Positions 63,191 to 64,000 of a stretch of DNA of 64,000 bases are shown here, piece after piece. Each line of letters opens with the position of its first letter. Position 1 is the stretch's first letter. The stretch comes from JAGVGT01 sp963807225 (GTDB taxonomy: Bacteria > Desulfobacterota > Desulfobulbia > Desulfobulbales > JAGXFP01). Below the pieces are notes generated by a model that ran no database searches, was not told where the DNA came from, and saw nothing but the letters and a program-made list of their open reading frames with translations. The translations under genes were made by a program, and so were the position numbers. The DNA is taken from the NCBI GenBank assembly GCA_963807225.1, contig CAWEAD010000013.1:55835-119834 (forward strand), given 5' to 3'.

Positions 63191-64000
63191 ATGGATAATT
63201 TTTTCGAATATTTGGAAAAATATTTTCCAAATAAAAATGGTGAGGTTAGTATTGAATCAGTTACAAAATTATCATCTGATCCAAATTATTGACATGTCGA
63301 AAGAGTTATCTACACTAATCGTCACTTCAAAAACTGCGAACAAAGGATCAATTTTCAATCACTGTGCGTCAATAACACTTGGAGGAGGTCGAGGTAGTTG
63401 TTGGTCATATGATTGCAGAAAAGAACGACTAGATCAAATTGCTAGATTGGCTGCCCTTTATAGTGACAAAATATACATAAATAATTATTTCTCCACATTT
63501 TGAATCACACAATATTGATTACTGATTCAATCCATAGTGATTTCTATGATGATTTGTCATTAATATATCGAATAAGACCACTACTAGAAAATGGCATCAT
63601 TTCAATAGTCCAGGAAGTTCCAGAATATTGCCCATGCTGCACTGCTGGAGCAATAGCTGGCGTTCACAATAACCCAAAGAGAATAGATCAAATTAATGAA
63701 GCTGTAAGTAAATTAGCTCAAGAATTATTTTGCTGAATCAACTGTATTTATTGAATTAGAAGAGGATAAAACTTTAGGTCTTACCATCAATGCTCCACCA
63801 CCATATTTTGCCCATGGAACTCAGTATATATCTATCAGAGAGATACCAGAGGCTATTCTTAACACCCCAATTTTATTAAAAAAATTAAAAGATGAGGGTA
63901 GGGTCGAACTTGATAAAAGTCTACAAGAAGTAATGGGTATCATAACGAAACAGCCGAAGAAATTAAGCAACAAATTTTTTATGAAACATATGTAAACAAA
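63191..64000 (+). pseudogene. Unrecognised gene in AT-rich region, frameshifted and cut by the window edge
   Basis: An ATG at 63191 begins MDNFFEYLEKYFPNKNGEVS and stops at about 63290. A second frame continues with GGGRGSCWSYDCRKERLDQI to about 63500, and a third with FYDDLSLIYRIRPLLENGII and EVPEYCPCCTAGAIAG to 63736. More open sequence (FIELEEDKTLGLTINAPPPY) follows to the window end. At least three frame changes are needed to read one protein. A CPCC cysteine cluster is the only notable motif. I do not recognise the family. Its position after the DUF262 gene suggests a third part of the same acquired unit. Confidence 0.5.

Overview
The window is mostly GC-rich, densely coded DNA. It carries B12-binding-type radical SAM enzymes, EF-P with its EpmA modifier, a HemN-like protein, NosL and many outer-membrane lipoproteins. 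Together these suggest a Gram-negative anaerobe, most likely a deltaproteobacterium (Desulfobacterota). That placement is an inference; no rRNA or tRNA gene was seen. The last 3.3 kb (about 60.7-64 kb) is visibly AT-rich and looks acquired.

Layout. (1) 1-20.5 kb holds ordinary genes: the tail of an APC-type permease, a PAS/GGDEF diguanylate cyclase, DinB, a FAD oxidoreductase, a Cys/Met PLP enzyme, a fumarylacetoacetase-family hydrolase, a threonine-to-glycine pair (short-chain TDH and KBL), an AraC-Ogt fusion, hemolysin III, a ClC channel with CBS and RCK-C domains, TruA, a family 4 type uracil-DNA glycosylase with a frameshift, a ferredoxin, EpmA/EF-P, a HemN-like radical SAM protein and MoaE. 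(2) 20.7-31.2 kb (+) is a tight ten-gene operon: ketosynthase, phytoene-desaturase-like flavoprotein, second ketosynthase, ACP, PlsC, PaaK-like ligase, SPASM radical SAM, lipoprotein, B12-type radical SAM and KAS III. (3) 31.7-35.7 kb (-) has an ACP, an ABC-2 exporter pair and another B12-type radical SAM, meeting operon 2 at a bidirectional terminator. (4) 36.9-56.6 kb (-) resembles an aryl-polyene (APE) cluster: ketosynthases, a chain-length-factor-like protein, ACP, ketoreductase, two hotdog dehydratase-like proteins, thioesterase, LolA, MMPL exporter, DUF3261 lipoprotein, GT2-DUF2062 and an acyltransferase. It is extended by two more B12-type radical SAM enzymes, a second degenerate ketosynthase and a CsgG/FlgT/BamE-like trio. 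(5) 57-60.5 kb has an LpxL-type acyltransferase, small lipoproteins, NosL and small unknown genes. (6) 60.7-64 kb is a frameshift-ridden EcoRI-family methyltransferase, a DUF262/HNH protein and an unrecognised gene.

The most interesting reading is that regions 2-4 form one roughly 36-kb lipid or polyene locus. It joins an APE-type type II fatty-acid/polyketide machine to genes resembling those proposed for ladderane lipids in anammox bacteria and Desulfotalea (CrtI-like flavoprotein, FabF paralogues, radical SAM enzymes). Seven ketosynthase-fold proteins, three ACPs, four B12-type radical SAM enzymes, two acyltransferases and two export routes suggest an extensively modified, membrane-anchored, possibly unsaturated or carbocyclic acyl product. 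No aromatic ammonia-lyase or chorismate-lyase starter gene is visible, so the starter and product are unknown. A six-copy, roughly 152-bp tandem repeat array sits inside the APE-like operon, directly after the ketoreductase gene.
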